64,000 nucleotides of DNA from Kalmusia sp. IMI 367209 (lineage: Eukaryota; Ascomycota; Dothideomycetes; Pleosporales; Didymosphaeriaceae): NCBI GenBank assembly GCA_027946365.1, contig JAPEUQ010000005.1:1364001-1428000 (forward strand), read 5' to 3'. This document shows positions 34,128-46,841 of the stretch, in pieces (the stretch's first letter is position 1; every line of letters begins with the position of its first letter). A model generated the notes under the pieces. It was not told where the DNA came from. It saw only the letters and a list, made by a program, of their open reading frames with translations, and did not search any database. Position numbers and translations under genes: made by a program.

Positions 34128-37111
34128 ATGGACGAGACGAAGCCCAGGCCTGAGAGCTCGCACAGCTCGGACAGGGACGCCGTGAGTATAGCCCTTCAAG
34201 CCCACGCAGCATGCACCTGACGTGCTCTTGCTCGCAGGATACATTCGAAGACGCCACCGAAATGACACCCCGACCGACATCTGCTTCTCGCTCGCGGTCG
34301 CTGATCAGCAGGCGGGAGTCCTCGTCCTCGACCGCGCCAGAGCAAAATGCAGATTCCCCGGTACCCGAAATACCAAAAGTAGACGGTGCGCACGAGCAGA
34401 CGGAGGAGAAGGAGCAGGCAGAGGACGTGGAGGAGAAGCCACATGTCAACCCGGAAGCTGCAGAGACAGCCGAGGGCGATGCAGCCACATCACCGCCCTC
34501 CGCGTCACATAGGATCTCTGTGACATCCATGGATGATGTCTCGCTCGAAGAAGGTAAATATCCCTACATTCGCAGTCGCAGCGACCTTTGCAAGGGCTTG
34601 AGCGTTGCACAGCCATGCTCAATGGGGCATCACGCGACATTCCTCACCCTTCGCACCGCTGTATCCTGCTGGCACTCTAGATTCGCTCTACTCGACTCAT
34701 GTAACTGACAGCTGGCAGAAAGCGCCAAATCCTCTGATCAAGCGCCTAAATTACCTCCCCGAGACTCCGCAGGCGGGCTTCAGGGCCTGTCTGGCAAGAT
34801 GTCACCTGTGAAATTTCCCCCACCTCCGCCAGTGCCCGCTTCTGAGAAGCACAGCTCATTGCCTCCGCCACCGGCTCCAACTCGGAAACTCACAAGCCCA
34901 TTCTCCTGGCTCTCGCGAAACAGTTCCAGTAAGAAACAGCCCGAGTCCCCTCCGCTCTCTACGACCGACAGAAGGAACACAAACGCCTCCATCGCGACTC
35001 TCGGGAGTAATCCTGAGCTCGGCAGGATTGAGGATGAAGACACGATCAGGAACAACCGATCAAGCACGGGCAGTCTGCGTGATCGCTTCAAATTGCTCAG
35101 GATGAGGGAGGAGGCCGGTATCACTATCGACGAGGCTGGCGAGCCTGGACAGGGAGGAGCTCTTGCAGGCCTTGTGGGCCGGACAACTGGACTGGGAATC
35201 GGTATCGCTAGCCCTGGAAGCGTCGCCGAAGACGAAGCTGCACCCGTCGCAGGCTCGGGGCCGGCTAGCCCCATGCCTGGTTCTCTTGCAAAACAGCCCA
35301 CCGTCAATCCTAATCTGGCACCCGGGACCGCGGCAGGCTTCGCTGCTGGTCCCGCGGGCGATACCGCGGAACCGGTGGACTGGGATCTTTGGCAGAACGT
35401 GGTCAACGAAGGGCCTACTGCCGTGGCCCGCACCAGCGCAGAGGAATTGAATCGTGCTATCGCCAGTGGTATTCCCCAGGCTATCCGCGGCGTCATTTGG
35501 CAGGTTTTGGCACAGAGCAAGAATGAAGATTTGGAGGTTCTGTACAAGGAGCTCGTTGCTCGTGGTACGGACAAGGAGACAACAATCGTGAAGACTCCTC
35601 AATTGCCAAACGGACTTAACAGCGGTGGCAGCAAGGAAAAGGACTCCATCGCATCATCTTCGTCTTCGATCCACTCCGACTATTCGACCCCTGCTACCAC
35701 TACTGGCAGTGCACCTATGGGTTCGCCTTCGCTTCCTTCCGACAACGCCGAAGACATTGCAAAGTTGCAGGCGAAGCTTACTGCGGAGAAGAAGGAGAGG
35801 ACGAAGCAGGAAACTGCTGCGATCCAGAAGCTCGAAAAGACCATCAAGCGCGATTTAGGTGCACGGACCAGTTATTCGAAGTACCTTATGGCAGCAGGCC
35901 TGCAAGACGGGCTTTTCGGTATTTGCAAGGCATATGCCTTGTATGACGAAGCCGTTGGGTATGCTCAGGGCATGAATTTCGTCGCTATGCCATTGCTATT
36001 CAACGTAAGTGGAGAATGCCTCCTTCAACGAACATGACTAAATCTTAACAGATGCCCGAAGAGGAGGCTTTTGGTCTTTTTGTGACTCTCATGAACAAGT
36101 ACGGTCTACGGGATCTATTCGTTCAGGATATGCCCGGGCTGCATCTGCATCTTTACCAATTCGAACGTCTCTTAGAAGACCTTGAGCCCGCTCTATACTG
36201 TCATCTCCGGAGAAAAGATGTCAAGCCCCAACTGTATGCCACGCAATGGTTTCTAACCCTGTTCGCGTATCGCTTCCCGCTTCAACTTGTTCTTCGAATT
36301 TACGATCTCATCCTCAGCGAAGGTCTCGAGGGTGCCATACTTAAATTCGGCATTGTTTTGATGCAGAAGAATGCCGAAGCGTTGATGGGTATGAAGGACA
36401 TGGCCACCCTCACCACTTTCTTGAAAGAGCGACTGTTCGACGTGTACATCGACAAGGCTCCCTCGTCATCTTCGATTCTCGAAAGTGGCTTCTTTGGATC
36501 TACCGGTGGCGTGGACAAAGAGGTTTACCGCGCCGACATGCTCGTCAGGGATGCTGTTGCGGCTAAGGTCACGCCTGAGATGCTTCAGCAATACACAGCT
36601 GAGTGGAAAGAGCAACAACGGATTGAGAAGGAACGAGAGACTGAGCTGCAAAGCCTGAAAGACAAGACTGCGATGCTTGAGAAAAAAGTACGCGCATTGG
36701 AGCACCGTGCGGAGCAGTCCGACACGGAGCACGTCCAAGTGGCCTCGGAACTCATCAAGACTAAGGTCGAGAATGACACACTCGGGGAAGAGAACGAGAC
36801 GCTTAAGACCAAGGTTGAGGAGCTGCAAAAGATCGTAGACACGCAACCCGCAGAAGTGGAGCAGCGGTTGAAGACTGAGATGGAGACGGTCATGCAGAAA
36901 AACATCAGCGTACACAACGAGAACCGGATGTTGGAGGAGTCAATGGCTGAGATGGAGAAAGATCTGGTTGACACCAAGATGAAATATGCGGATGTAAGTC
37001 TCGCCATTTTTTTGTGCAACCAATCCATGCTAATAGCCTATTTAGATCAACCAGGAGTACGAGCATCTCAAGCAAAAGTGGAACAACATCACGCAGTTGA
37101 TGGCGCAGTGA
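34128..37111 (+). CDS. TBC-domain Rab GTPase-activating protein, Gyp5 type
   Basis: Five exons, 34128-34181, 34238-34553, 34719-36004, 36052-36993 and 37046-37111, give 887 aa in phase. The first ~370 residues are acidic and Pro/Ser-rich, with PPPPPVPASEK and PPPPAPTRK, which are likely SH3 ligands. The TBC domain spans ~374-700: SGIPQAIRGVIWQVLA, IKRDLGARTSYSKY (arginine-finger region), DEAVGYAQGMNFVA (glutamine finger), QDMPGLHLHLYQFERLLEDL, YATQWFLTLFAYRFPL and RIYDLILSEG. A Ser-rich insertion separates the start of the domain from the Arg-finger helix. A coiled coil follows (~720-870). Yeast Gyp5/Gyl1 act on Ypt1/Sec4 in ER-Golgi and polarised exocytosis with amphiphysins, and a similar role is inferred here. 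Confidence 0.93.
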
Positions 37112-37935
37112 TCGACTCGCATCCATTTTGTTTGTACTACTTCACGACCCCAACTCGGCATTTCAATTGGCGTGCATATGCATCTCACTGCTCCAACATT
37201 CATCGATTACGTCCCTTCGCATGCGTCAACCGCCTCCTACTCTAGTTCTCCATGTCCATATTACCGCTATACCGGCTCCACTCGGGATCGGGCCCTCATT
37301 TTCTCTCTCTTACCGCTCTCTCATGGACGACATTTGATCTGTACTCAACACGCATCTCATCATATACCCACGGCCTGATAGGAGAAATACTCCTTGGTGT
37401 TTTGTCGTCTTTTTTTGTGCTTTTGTGTCTTTCAGGATACTGTGCATGGGGTTTTGCAAGAAGACTTGGCGCGGACGGTGCTTTGGGATAACATATGGGA
37501 AAACATGTTTCTAGGCGGCTTATGGGCCGTTACTTGGCCTCGTAGTCGTAGTTCTCTAGTTTCTAGTATTTTAGTCCTAGTCATGATAGATCCGAATGGA
37601 TTCGTATTCCTGCTATTGCATAGCGCAAACCGTTACCTCATCAATAGTAATATGTGAACACACCGACGCTTTCCCTTGCAGCATTTATTGTGATCTGTAA
37701 AAAGGGGCACGTGCGATTTTGCGCTAGCTAGATATGTTTAGCGCACCTGCCCCATCTTTTAGCTTTTGGCTTGACACTTCTTTCTTTGCGACACACGACC
37801 AGACTCACTTTCCACCCCCCAAGCCACCGGAGTCAACCAGACCGCCCGCTCCTTTTATTAACCTTGGTCTATCAGCCTTAGCTTGTGCGACTCTTCTCGT
37901 AAGGATCGCGATCACAATCGGCACGCGGAACCACC
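37112..37935. other. intergenic, TBC 3' UTR and KH-protein promoter
   Basis: About 820 bp. T-rich runs, no supported gene. Confidence 0.5.
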
Positions 37936-39782
37936 ATGGCGACGCCCGACATTAACGCCATCCTCCAGGCGCTTGGTGCGTATTTACTTGCTCTTTGCTT
38001 CATGCACATTATTAACATTTGTCATAGCCGCTCGGCCTGCGACCACCACCCCATCACAGACCCCGCAACAAGCAGTGCCGCCTCAGATGCCGCCCATCCA
38101 AGGTCTGCCTCCAGGCTTTCCCGGTGCGGCGCCCACTGCGACGCCTCCGACTAACTACGGCTTTCCCCCTCCAACGAATCAGGGCTCGATTGACTTGAGC
38201 GCCATCAAACCTAGCAACTCAGGCTCTGTCAGTATACAAGACGCGCTGGCGAAGGCGCGTGGATTCGCGGCCCAAAAGGGCCTGAGCTACGATCCGCGTC
38301 CAGGTAGTTTTGACATGCAACACTCTGCTACGCCTCCATCGACTTACGCAGCAGCAGCGCATCAGGATGACCCTCGCTTGCGTGGGCGTGATTTCCATGG
38401 CCGTTCTCGGTCGCGGTCACGGTCGCCGCAACGTGATAACATGCGTGATAGTTACAATCCGTATCGAGAGGAGCGACGTGGCCATGGGTATGGACGTGAG
38501 CGCTCTCGCTCACCCCCTAGACGCAATCAATTCTCTCCCCAACCCCGCGCCTATGGTGGTCGTGATCGCACTCCACCTCCCAATGACAATTCCGAAGTGA
38601 TTCTCATTGACTCGTCTTTGGTCGGTCTTGTGATCGGACGCCAGGGCGAGAGCCTGCGTCGCATCGAACAGGAGTCAGGTACTAGGATTCAATTCATCAA
38701 CGGTCCCAACACAGGGCCCACCCGTGAGTGTCGCATTACAGGCGGTCCAGGTGCCCGCATTACCGCAAAGCGCGAGATCAATCGCATCATTGAGGAGAAC
38801 GGTGGCAATCCTGCCCGTGAGACTGGACGTAATGCGCGCGCTGGCGCTGCTGTAAAGGCTGCTACAAATCAGCCCGCTTTACGCGATGGCGAAGAGCAGT
38901 CTCAGATCATGGTGCCCGATCGTACTGTTGGCTTGATTATCGGCCGAGGCGGTGAGACTATCCGTGACCTTCAAGAACGAAGTGGCTGCCATGTCAACAT
39001 TGTTGGTGAAAACAAGAGCGTGAACGGACTGCGCCCTGTGAACCTCATCGGTAGTGCCAGTGCTGCCGCCAAGGCAAAGGAACTCATTATGGAAATTGTC
39101 GACAGTGATACCAGGGGCACAAATGATGGCCCGCCCGCAAATCAACACCAACAGCCCAGTAGGCGTGATAATTTTGATCCTTACAGCGGAGGCGCTGGTA
39201 AGATCAATGATAGTATCATGGTCCCTTCAGACGCAGTTGGCATGATCATTGGCAAAGGTAAGCTTTTTGCCATGCCCCATTCGATAGTAGATATTGACCC
39301 CTTGTCAGGTGGTGAGACGATTAAAGAGATGCAATCTGCTACAGGATGTAAAATCAACGTTTCTCAAGCCAGTGGTGCCGACATCGAGCGCGAGATAGGA
39401 CTCGTCGGGACTCGTCAAGCCATTGACGATGCAAAGCGTGCCATATGGGAGAAAGTGGATCAAGTGGTAAGTCTGCCTCTATGCTCATCATGTCATATTT
39501 GCTAACACAATGTAGAAAGAGAAGAATGGGACTAGACGCAGCGGTGGTCGCGATAACACGAATTATAATGACAGTTACTCACAACAACAACAGCCAAGTT
39601 ATGGACAGCCCGCCGGCCAAGCAAGTGCACCCCAGCAGGCTGCTCAAGGTGATGGTGCAGCTCCTGACCCATATGCCCCGTATGGTGGCTACCAGAACTA
39701 CGTTGCCATGTGGTATTTGTCACAAGGTTATCAACCGCAACAGCAACCAGGCCAAGGTGACCAACGTCCTCCTGGTGCCTAG
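37936..39782 (+). CDS. RNA-binding protein with three KH domains (FUBP/KSRP-like)
   Basis: Four exons, 37936-37975, 38028-39257, 39309-39466 and 39516-39782, give 564 aa in phase. The ATG is in a strong context (CACCATGG). A Pro-rich N-terminus is followed by an RS/SR patch (RSRSRSRSPQR; ERSRSPPRR). Three KH domains follow near 200-270, 300-370 and 405-470, each with the GxxG RNA-contact loop: IGRQGES, IGRGGET and IGKGGET. The third is split by an intron right after IIGK. The C-terminus is Gln/Pro-rich and contains YAPYGGYQNYVAMWY, like the tyrosine-rich tail repeats of FUBP proteins. A role in splicing or mRNA stability is inferred. Confidence 0.9.
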
Positions 39783-41011
39783 ATGTTCGATCTACCGTGA
39801 TTGATGCAGATGACGCTGAGAGACCTTCGATTGATGCTTGCTTGCTTGCATGACCGATGCTGAAGATGTTCTTTCGTGCGACATGACCCTTGTCCTGGAT
39901 TTTTCGACCTCATCTTACGGATATGCAAGCCTGCCTCACCTCACATCATGAAGAACACGCCGGTACTTACTTTGCTTATCGATTCCATGGCTCTTAAATA
40001 TTCCGCCGATGTGGTACTTGCTTGCTGCTTCAAACTGAGGTCCCCACGATAGATCGTATATTCTAGCGTTCGGTGAAATATTGCAAGCGAACCCGTCGCT
40101 CAGCCTTATTAGTGCCTCCGGATTTTACTCGATTACCTCTCTTCTCTCTAGTTTGGCTATTTCCGGATGCACTTTATTCACCATTCCATGGACTGCCCTT
40201 GGATCACACTTCTGCATCTATTTCTTAGCGGCAATTTTCCTCACATAAACACCCTATGGGCTGAAAGCGGCGTACAACGACAAATGGACGATAATCCGGC
40301 GTTGATGGTAATTCTTCAGTTCGTGTCTATACTTGCGGGTCCATTCTACTCAGTAAAGCCCTAATAGTCATCTTGGGTGCCTCTATCTAGGCAGGGGCGG
40401 ATATGTCTTCACTACAACACAGCTTTCAGTAGCGGTTCCTCTGGCTAATAATTTGGGTTTGGTTTTTGTCTTTCCGCTCTGAAAAAGTTCCTTCGCGTTG
40501 GGTCAATTGTATTGATAGTTTGTTTGCTCAGATTCGCGCACAATTTTGTGTAGAACGTTTCAATCAAGTCTGCATTTACCTGAAGAGTCATCTTGTCTAG
40601 TGTCACTGGACATCTTCAGGCTCTTTTCAAAGTGTTCATGTACTACTCTGTGCCTACGACTAACACACTGGCTTGGTGGATATGTACTTCCAGACAGCAA
40701 CCCTGCTCGGAGGAAACGCCGATAATCAAGGGCACCGCCAAGAGTTGGGGTAAGTAGCAAGTAACCCCAGTGTGGTGCGATCTGCAAGCACCACCTCCAT
40801 AAAAGCATGACGTTCATGGGATGATTGCGATTTACCCCGCAAACTTGTGCCCAAACATGCGGCCGTATGGGACATGGCAAGGCGGATGATTCGCTTTCGG
40901 TAATTCTGCGCGGAGCCGTTCACTTGATGTTATATCGTATTTCTTTACTCTCCCCCAGACATCATCAGGAACTGCAAGAACTGGACGGCTGATTGCTGTG
41001 CGACAAGAGAT
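39783..41011. other. intergenic, no gene seen
   Basis: About 1.2 kb with 3' UTR-like sequence after the KH gene and the promoter of the MFS gene. No supported open frame. Confidence 0.5.
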
Positions 41012-42733
41012 ATGGCTACGACGGAGAAACCAGAGACAGTCGAGCATCTTGAGCACAAGCGGGACGCACACGAGAAGCACACGATCGAAAGTGGTGAAAT
41101 CGGTAAAGATGGCGAGGTCGATGTCCATGACAAGCAGGCGAACAAGCGACTTAATCGACAACTAGATGCACGTATCATCCCGCTGTGTTGTTGGGTGTAT
41201 TTACTCAACTTTCTGGACAGAGGTCTGTCTGTTCCTCCCCCTCATTCATCCATAGAAATGGCTGAAGCTAATCGGTTTGGTGTACAGGCAATATTGGAAA
41301 CTCCAAAGTCCTAAACGCCGAAACTGGAGATGACTTGTTGCACAACACTGGCATGACGGGCAGCGGATACGCTCTGACAGTCACGCTATTCTCCATTGCG
41401 TACGCGCTGTTCGAGGTGCCGAGCAATTGGATCATGAAGCATTATGTACGACCGTCGTTGTGGTTGGGCTTCCTACTAGCAGCTTGGGGCGTGTTGACGA
41501 TCGGGTGGGATCCCATTGCCTACCTGAAGCCCTCTTACTAACGTTGAGGAATAGATTTGCGGGCGTGCAGAATTTCGCAACGGTTGTGGTGCTAAGGTTT
41601 TTGATCGGTGTCTTTGAGGCTGGGTTCTTCCCCTGGTGAGTGCGGATCAAGAGTGGAGAGTACATTGCTGATGAGGATTTAGGTATTGTATATTTGATTA
41701 CTATATGGTACCGGCACGATGAACGAGCCGTCCGGATCGCGCTCGTCATCGCTTTCTGCAATCTTGCTGGCGCTTTTGGAGGTGCGATTGCCTATGGCGT
41801 TGGGCATATCAACGGTGCCGCGGGCCTTGAAGGGTTCCGCTGGTTGTTCATCATAGAAGTATGTTTCTCACCTCCCCCCTCCCCCTCCCTCTTGGCCTTC
41901 CGAGGCTTTTATAAGTGAAGATGTTGACGGGAGCATCCAGGGCATCATAACCGTCCTCTCCGCCTTCCTCGTCTGGTTCTTCCTCCCAGACTACCCCACG
42001 CGCGCAAAGTGGCTCTCGCCCACCGAAACCCAGCTATCCATCGACCGCGTCGCTCTCCGCGGCGGCGGCTACCAACAATCTCACGCCTCGCGCCGCGAGA
42101 TCCTCGAGACCTGCTTCCATCCACGCATGCTCCTCCACTATCTGGGCTACATCGCCGACGTCGTCCCCCCAAGGCTCCTTCACCTTCTTCACGCCCACCA
42201 TCGTCACCGGCCTAGGCTACACCAGCATCCATGCGCAGCTATTGACTGTGCCGCCGTGGGTCGTCGGCTTCGTGGTTGCGATCACGGCATCCTACAGCGC
42301 GGACCGCTTCAATGCTCGGGGCTACCACATCGCCTTCCTCTCGACTTTGGGAGGCGTCGGGTGGTTGACGGCTGGCCTGCTGCCAGCCGACGCGTACGTG
42401 TCCCGTTACGGATGCTTGTGTCTGGCGGCCGTGGGCGCGTTTCCGTCTGCACCGTCGCTGACGAATTGGGTGACGTGCAACACGCCGAGCTTTTTGACGA
42501 TTCCGCTGGCGATTGCGCTCAATAATAGTTGTGCGGGGATAGGGCAGATCATTGCGCAGTGGATATGGAGGCCGAGTGAGGTGCATAGGGGATATCCGAC
42601 TGGTAACTTTGTGTGTGCAGCTTTTAGTTTTTTGGTGGCTGCTATCGCCATTACCCTGCGACTTTGGTATGGAAGGATGAACAAGAGGGGAGAAGTTGAT
42701 GCGGGCTTGGTGGAGAGGGTTTGGGCTTATTAG
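41012..42733 (+). pseudogene. MFS anion:cation symporter (Tna1/allantoate-permease type), frame broken
   Basis: Exons 41012-41222, 41288-41504, 41555-41635, ~41683-41859 and ~41941-42733 encode an MFS permease: RIIPLCCWVYLLNFLDRGNIGNSK, ALFEVPSNWIMK, FLIGVFEAGFFP, VYLITIWYRHDERAVR, GFRWLFIIEGI, then SFTFFTPTIVTGLGY to the C-terminal RLWYGRMNKRGEV. Such transporters import organic anions such as nicotinate, allantoate or pantothenate at the plasma membrane. Two single-base frame breaks are seen. At CCCC 41630-41633 one C fewer gives FFPG|IVYLIT across the next intron. At CCCCCC 42165-42170 one C fewer restores VVPQGSFTFF. As written, no full-length protein can be made. The alternatives are a real pseudogene or homopolymer errors. 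Confidence 0.8.
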
Positions 42734-43006
42734 TGGGAATGGATGCGGTAGACTACACTCACAAGGGAGCAAGAAAGCACGTAAGTGCTAAAACATATAG
42801 AGGATTGGCAGTATAGACACTATCCAGCTACGACGCACCGACTCCCAAATATACTCTAGAAATCATTCAGCTAAACATTTCGAGATATTTCGGTTTCGCT
42901 TGTGGAAACAAAATGCCAAAGAATCCACACTAATCCCTCACCGCTATGCATGTCAAATAGACGCTTTCAATCGTACACTACCACACCGCCTTCCTTTTTC
43001 GAGCAT
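42734..43006. other. short convergent gap between MFS gene and rfc1
   Basis: About 270 bp between facing 3' ends, nothing seen. Confidence 0.5.
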
Positions 43007-46000
43007 TCATTTCTTCTTACCCTTACCTGCAGCAGCCTTGCCCTTTCCTTTACCCTTAGGCTTGGCTTCCTCTTCACTCTCACCGTCGTCATCATCCTCT
43101 GCAGGACGCTTCTTGCCTCGAGGTTTTGCCGCCGTAGCCTTCTTGGCAGCCTTCTTCTTAGGCTGCTTGACGTACTTGTCCTTGGAGAGATCGACTTCCT
43201 CGTCATCTTCCTCCTTAATCTCGTTGACCACTTCTTCCTCGTCAGACTCATCGATTGCTTCTTCGAGATCAGGCTTCTCTTTGGTAGCTTTCTTAGGTGC
43301 GATGACGTTTGATGCCTTCATGAAGGGGAGAGGGTGTGATTGCTGGTTATAGCTGCATATGTTATTAGCGAGTGTTTAATTGTACATGGGCGTATGCACT
43401 TACAGTCTAGTAAAGGCCGCCTTGTCTTGCGACGCAGTCTTGATCTTCTCCTGTACCATAGGACCCACGCCCAGCTCCATAATCGCGTCGAAGTCGTCTT
43501 TTGTTAAGTAGTAGCTGTCCATAAGTTCAATGATCTCTGGAGCGGCCTCTTTGCCTTCTACCTCGAGGCGCTTGACGAGTTGTTGCCACAAGACGGGAAT
43601 GTACTGTTGTCGGACCTCGTGCCGATCACCGGAAGAGCGCAATCGCATATGCGCCTGTATCTCTTTGACCTGGCGCATGAGCTTCCCCTGAGTGCTATTC
43701 TTGCCGAGCCAGCTTGTGAAACGAGTCTGGTTGCCAGCTGTGCTACCAGCAACGAAACTAGCTGGTCGAACAAAGCTGAACACTGCATGTGTCGGCATCA
43801 GGCTCCAGTGTTGCTGCGAGCCGTGGATCATGCGATCAACAAGGTCTCCATCGCTGATACTATCAGCAGCATCGGAGACCAATTCCAGTAATTTCAGCTT
43901 CTTCTCAGGTCCATTGTGCTGCAATGCCTGTATAGGATTGGTGCCAAGGTAATTCTCCTGGAGCATCAGCGGACTGAACTCGTGGTCGTTGAAGTATAGC
44001 TCAATCTTTTCGTTCAGGGTAGCTTTGCTGCTCGCAGCAAACATACCACCACCGAGAATCTTTTGTGTGATATCCCACGGTTTCAGGATGACGTGCTTCT
44101 GCCATGCCTTGGACATTTCTTTGCCCTTGTCGAAGTCCATGGCGTCTTGGTCGAGTTTTGCTGTTGATATCATGTTCACAACTTGTCGAATATCTGCGTG
44201 GCTGCCTTCAATCAAAGCGTTAATGACAGGCGCAGGCATCTTTAAACCCTCACGGAAAGCAATGGTCATGATGCGAGAGCGAATCTGGTCAACGGTCGGT
44301 CGTCGGAACGGTAGATCAAATGTCACGTAGTCGAATGGCTTCATCTTCGGTAACCGTCTGTCGTTGCAAATCAAGATCATGGGGACTTCCGTTTTCTTGC
44401 AAACAGCAGCCAGTGCCCCAACACCACCTCGATCGCCCGCAGACATTCCGTCGACTTCGTCCATAATCAGGACCATCTTCTTCTTCCCCTGTTCGACCTT
44501 CTTACCATCGCCTGCGAAGTACCCATGCAGCGAGTTTGTGCTAAGAACGCCACGCAACCCTTCTTCCACTAGTTTCTTGCTGCGAGTGTCGCTGGCGTTG
44601 CTTTCTACAATATCGTAGCCTTCGAGCTTAGCTACGAGATGTGCAGCTGTAGTTTTGCCGATACCAGGAGGACCGTGGAGTATGATAGCGCGGAAGGAGC
44701 CACTACCATCGGGACCAGCCAGCTTGAAATTTGTCTTCAGGCTCTTTGGGAACCTCTGCAGCCATCGCTGCAGCTTTTCCACCGTGGCTTTATTACCGCA
44801 AATTTGGTTGAGTGATGATGGTGCATACTTAGTCGTCCATAGTCGCGAGTCAACTGCTGGTTCTGCGCTCTTGCTGGCAGAAGAGGGAGCAGAGTCCGAT
44901 TTGCTACCTCTTGCGATTTCCGCAGCCTTCGCTGCTTTCAACCTAGCCTTCTCTTCTTTCTCCATTTCGGCAGCTTGCGCCTTGATCTTCTCTTCCTCTT
45001 TACGTTGCTTTTCCTTGTACGCTGCTTGCGCCTTAGAATCGCCCTTGTTGCCAGCTGCCGTAAGCTTTTCAATGAGTTGTGTAAGCCCATCCTCGTCAAT
45101 TGTCTTGAGATCGAGCTCTTTGATCTTGCGCAGCTTACTTGGTCCTGCATCTTGTCCGAGAATAATGTAGCTGGTGTTCTTGCTCGGCTGTCCGGTGACC
45201 CTTCCACCATGGCGTTTGACAAGTTCCTGTGCCTCATTTCGACCCCATCGTTGCAGGACACCGGTAAAGACAAATGTCAGGCCAGCGAGACATGTCTCGC
45301 TTCCTGATGGCATATCCTCAGATCCGCCACCCGCGGGCGGGGCATCTGCGTTCCCACCGCCTGCTCCCTTAGTCCTCCAGTCGAACTTCGCATTTGGGTC
45401 TTTGGGTGGAGGTGTAGGTGGCCGCACTAACGTAATGCTATCATAGATTGCCTGGATATCGTTGTTTTCAGCAGTTTCATCTTTCTTCGCTTTCTTTTTT
45501 GCAGGCGATTTGGCTGCTGCATCCTTCTTTGGACGGCCGCGCTTCGGCTGAACTTCCTCTTCCTCGTCGTCCTCGTCGATCTCAGGGGTCTTCCTTTTCC
45601 GTCCCGCGGTCGAAGTCTTCTTAGGCCTGCTCTTTGTCGCTCGTTCGTCCTCATCCGGTTCCACAAAATCGTTATCTGCATCCACATCCTTCATATCAAC
45701 ATCTTCGTCATCTGGGTCAAATTCATCCTCATCCTTGACTGTTTTCTGTTTCTTCGCCGGTTTCTTCGGCGTTCCCCTGTGCGGCAGAGACACCGGCAGA
45801 TCATCGTCATCGCTTGCGGCGACCTCAACATAGTCATCCTTCTTGCCGTGTTGTTTGAAGTCATCTCCAAAGATGTCATCCGCAGCGTCTAAGTCATCAT
45901 CTGGGAACTCATCCTCATCATTCTTCGCCGCGTAGGATGTGACCTGTTTTTTCGGCCGACCTCGGCCTCTGCCATTCGTAGTCGGCGTCGCAGTCTTTGA

Positions 46001-46623
46001 GACTTTTGCACTCGCCTTCACTGGTGTCGCCTTTGGCGTAGCTTTCGGTGTCGATTCGACGGGTTTCTTCTTGACTGGTTCGGATCTTTTAGGTTTGTTC
46101 TTGCTCGCAAAGAATTCGGACGTGGTCGTTTCCTCGAGTTCGGGGGATGGCTCTTTCTTCGCTTTTTTCGGCGGAGGTCTCTTTGGGGTGGTCTTTTTGG
46201 ATCTGCCAATGCTCAGCTTGTACCTTAAAGGAATTGCGGTTTGTATCACTTTACTTCCTCCACCTCATCGGACTCATCAGAGTCGTCGACCACTACACGG
46301 CTTGTTCGAGCGGGCTTCTTAGGTGTAGCTTTCTTCGGTATGGCTTTCTGTTGTCGTTTGTGAGCAGATGAAAGATCCTAAGATACAAGTGGTTCGAAAA
46401 GGCATATTGAGCGCTAGAACTGGTGTGGGAAGAGAAAAGGTTGGTGTTGAGAAGTCTAATGGAATAGAAGGTCCGGATGGGTCAAAGTGAAAGAGAACCA
46501 CCTGAGAAGCTACGGGCGTTATTAGGATCATAGTAAACGTACCTCTTCCGTCTTCTGAGAGCCTTGACTGCCCTGTCCGACCCGCGCTCCGCCGCCAAAG
46601 AAATTGCGGATATCCGCTGGCAT
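43007..46623 (-). CDS. replication factor C large subunit (RFC1)
   Basis: Four exons, 46623-46543, 46347-46255, 46216-43404 and 43352-43007, give 1110 aa in phase. It is the clamp-loader large subunit that opens and loads PCNA at primer-template junctions. The N-terminus MPADIRNFFGG resembles a PCNA-interacting (PIP-like) start. Lys/Asp/Glu-rich linkers lead to a BRCT domain (~365-437: CLAGLTFVFTGVLQRWGR...ELVKRHGGRV). The AAA+ module has Walker A LHGPPGIGKTT (~575), Walker B VLIMDEVDGMS (~642) and LICNDRRLPKMK. A helical RFC1 C-domain and a Lys-rich tail (KGKGKGKAAAGKGKKK) follow. The second intron (46217-46254) would be only 38 nt; it is the only in-frame solution I found, so that junction is uncertain. 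Confidence 0.94.
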
Positions 46624-46841
46624 GTTGCCTCTCAATCCGCAATTGACCGATAATCTACAGTCAACACGACGGTAGCGACGATGGAATCAACAATGAATGG
46701 GACGTCGACAACACACGCGGTGTTGGAAAGATATACGGTGCAGAAGAGGGGGATGAGGATAAGGCACCGAAACGCGTCTATGACGGGCAGGCAGTCGCGC
46801 TGCGCGAGATCACTTTAGCACGCGCAGGTGCCGCTTCCGGG
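46624..46841. promoter_or_regulatory. divergent promoter, rfc1 / mitochondrial uL16m
   Basis: Only about 220-280 bp separate the RFC1 ATG (46623) from the possible uL16m starts (46842, 46908 or 46929). The two genes must share or abut their promoters. No named factor site is claimed. Confidence 0.5.
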
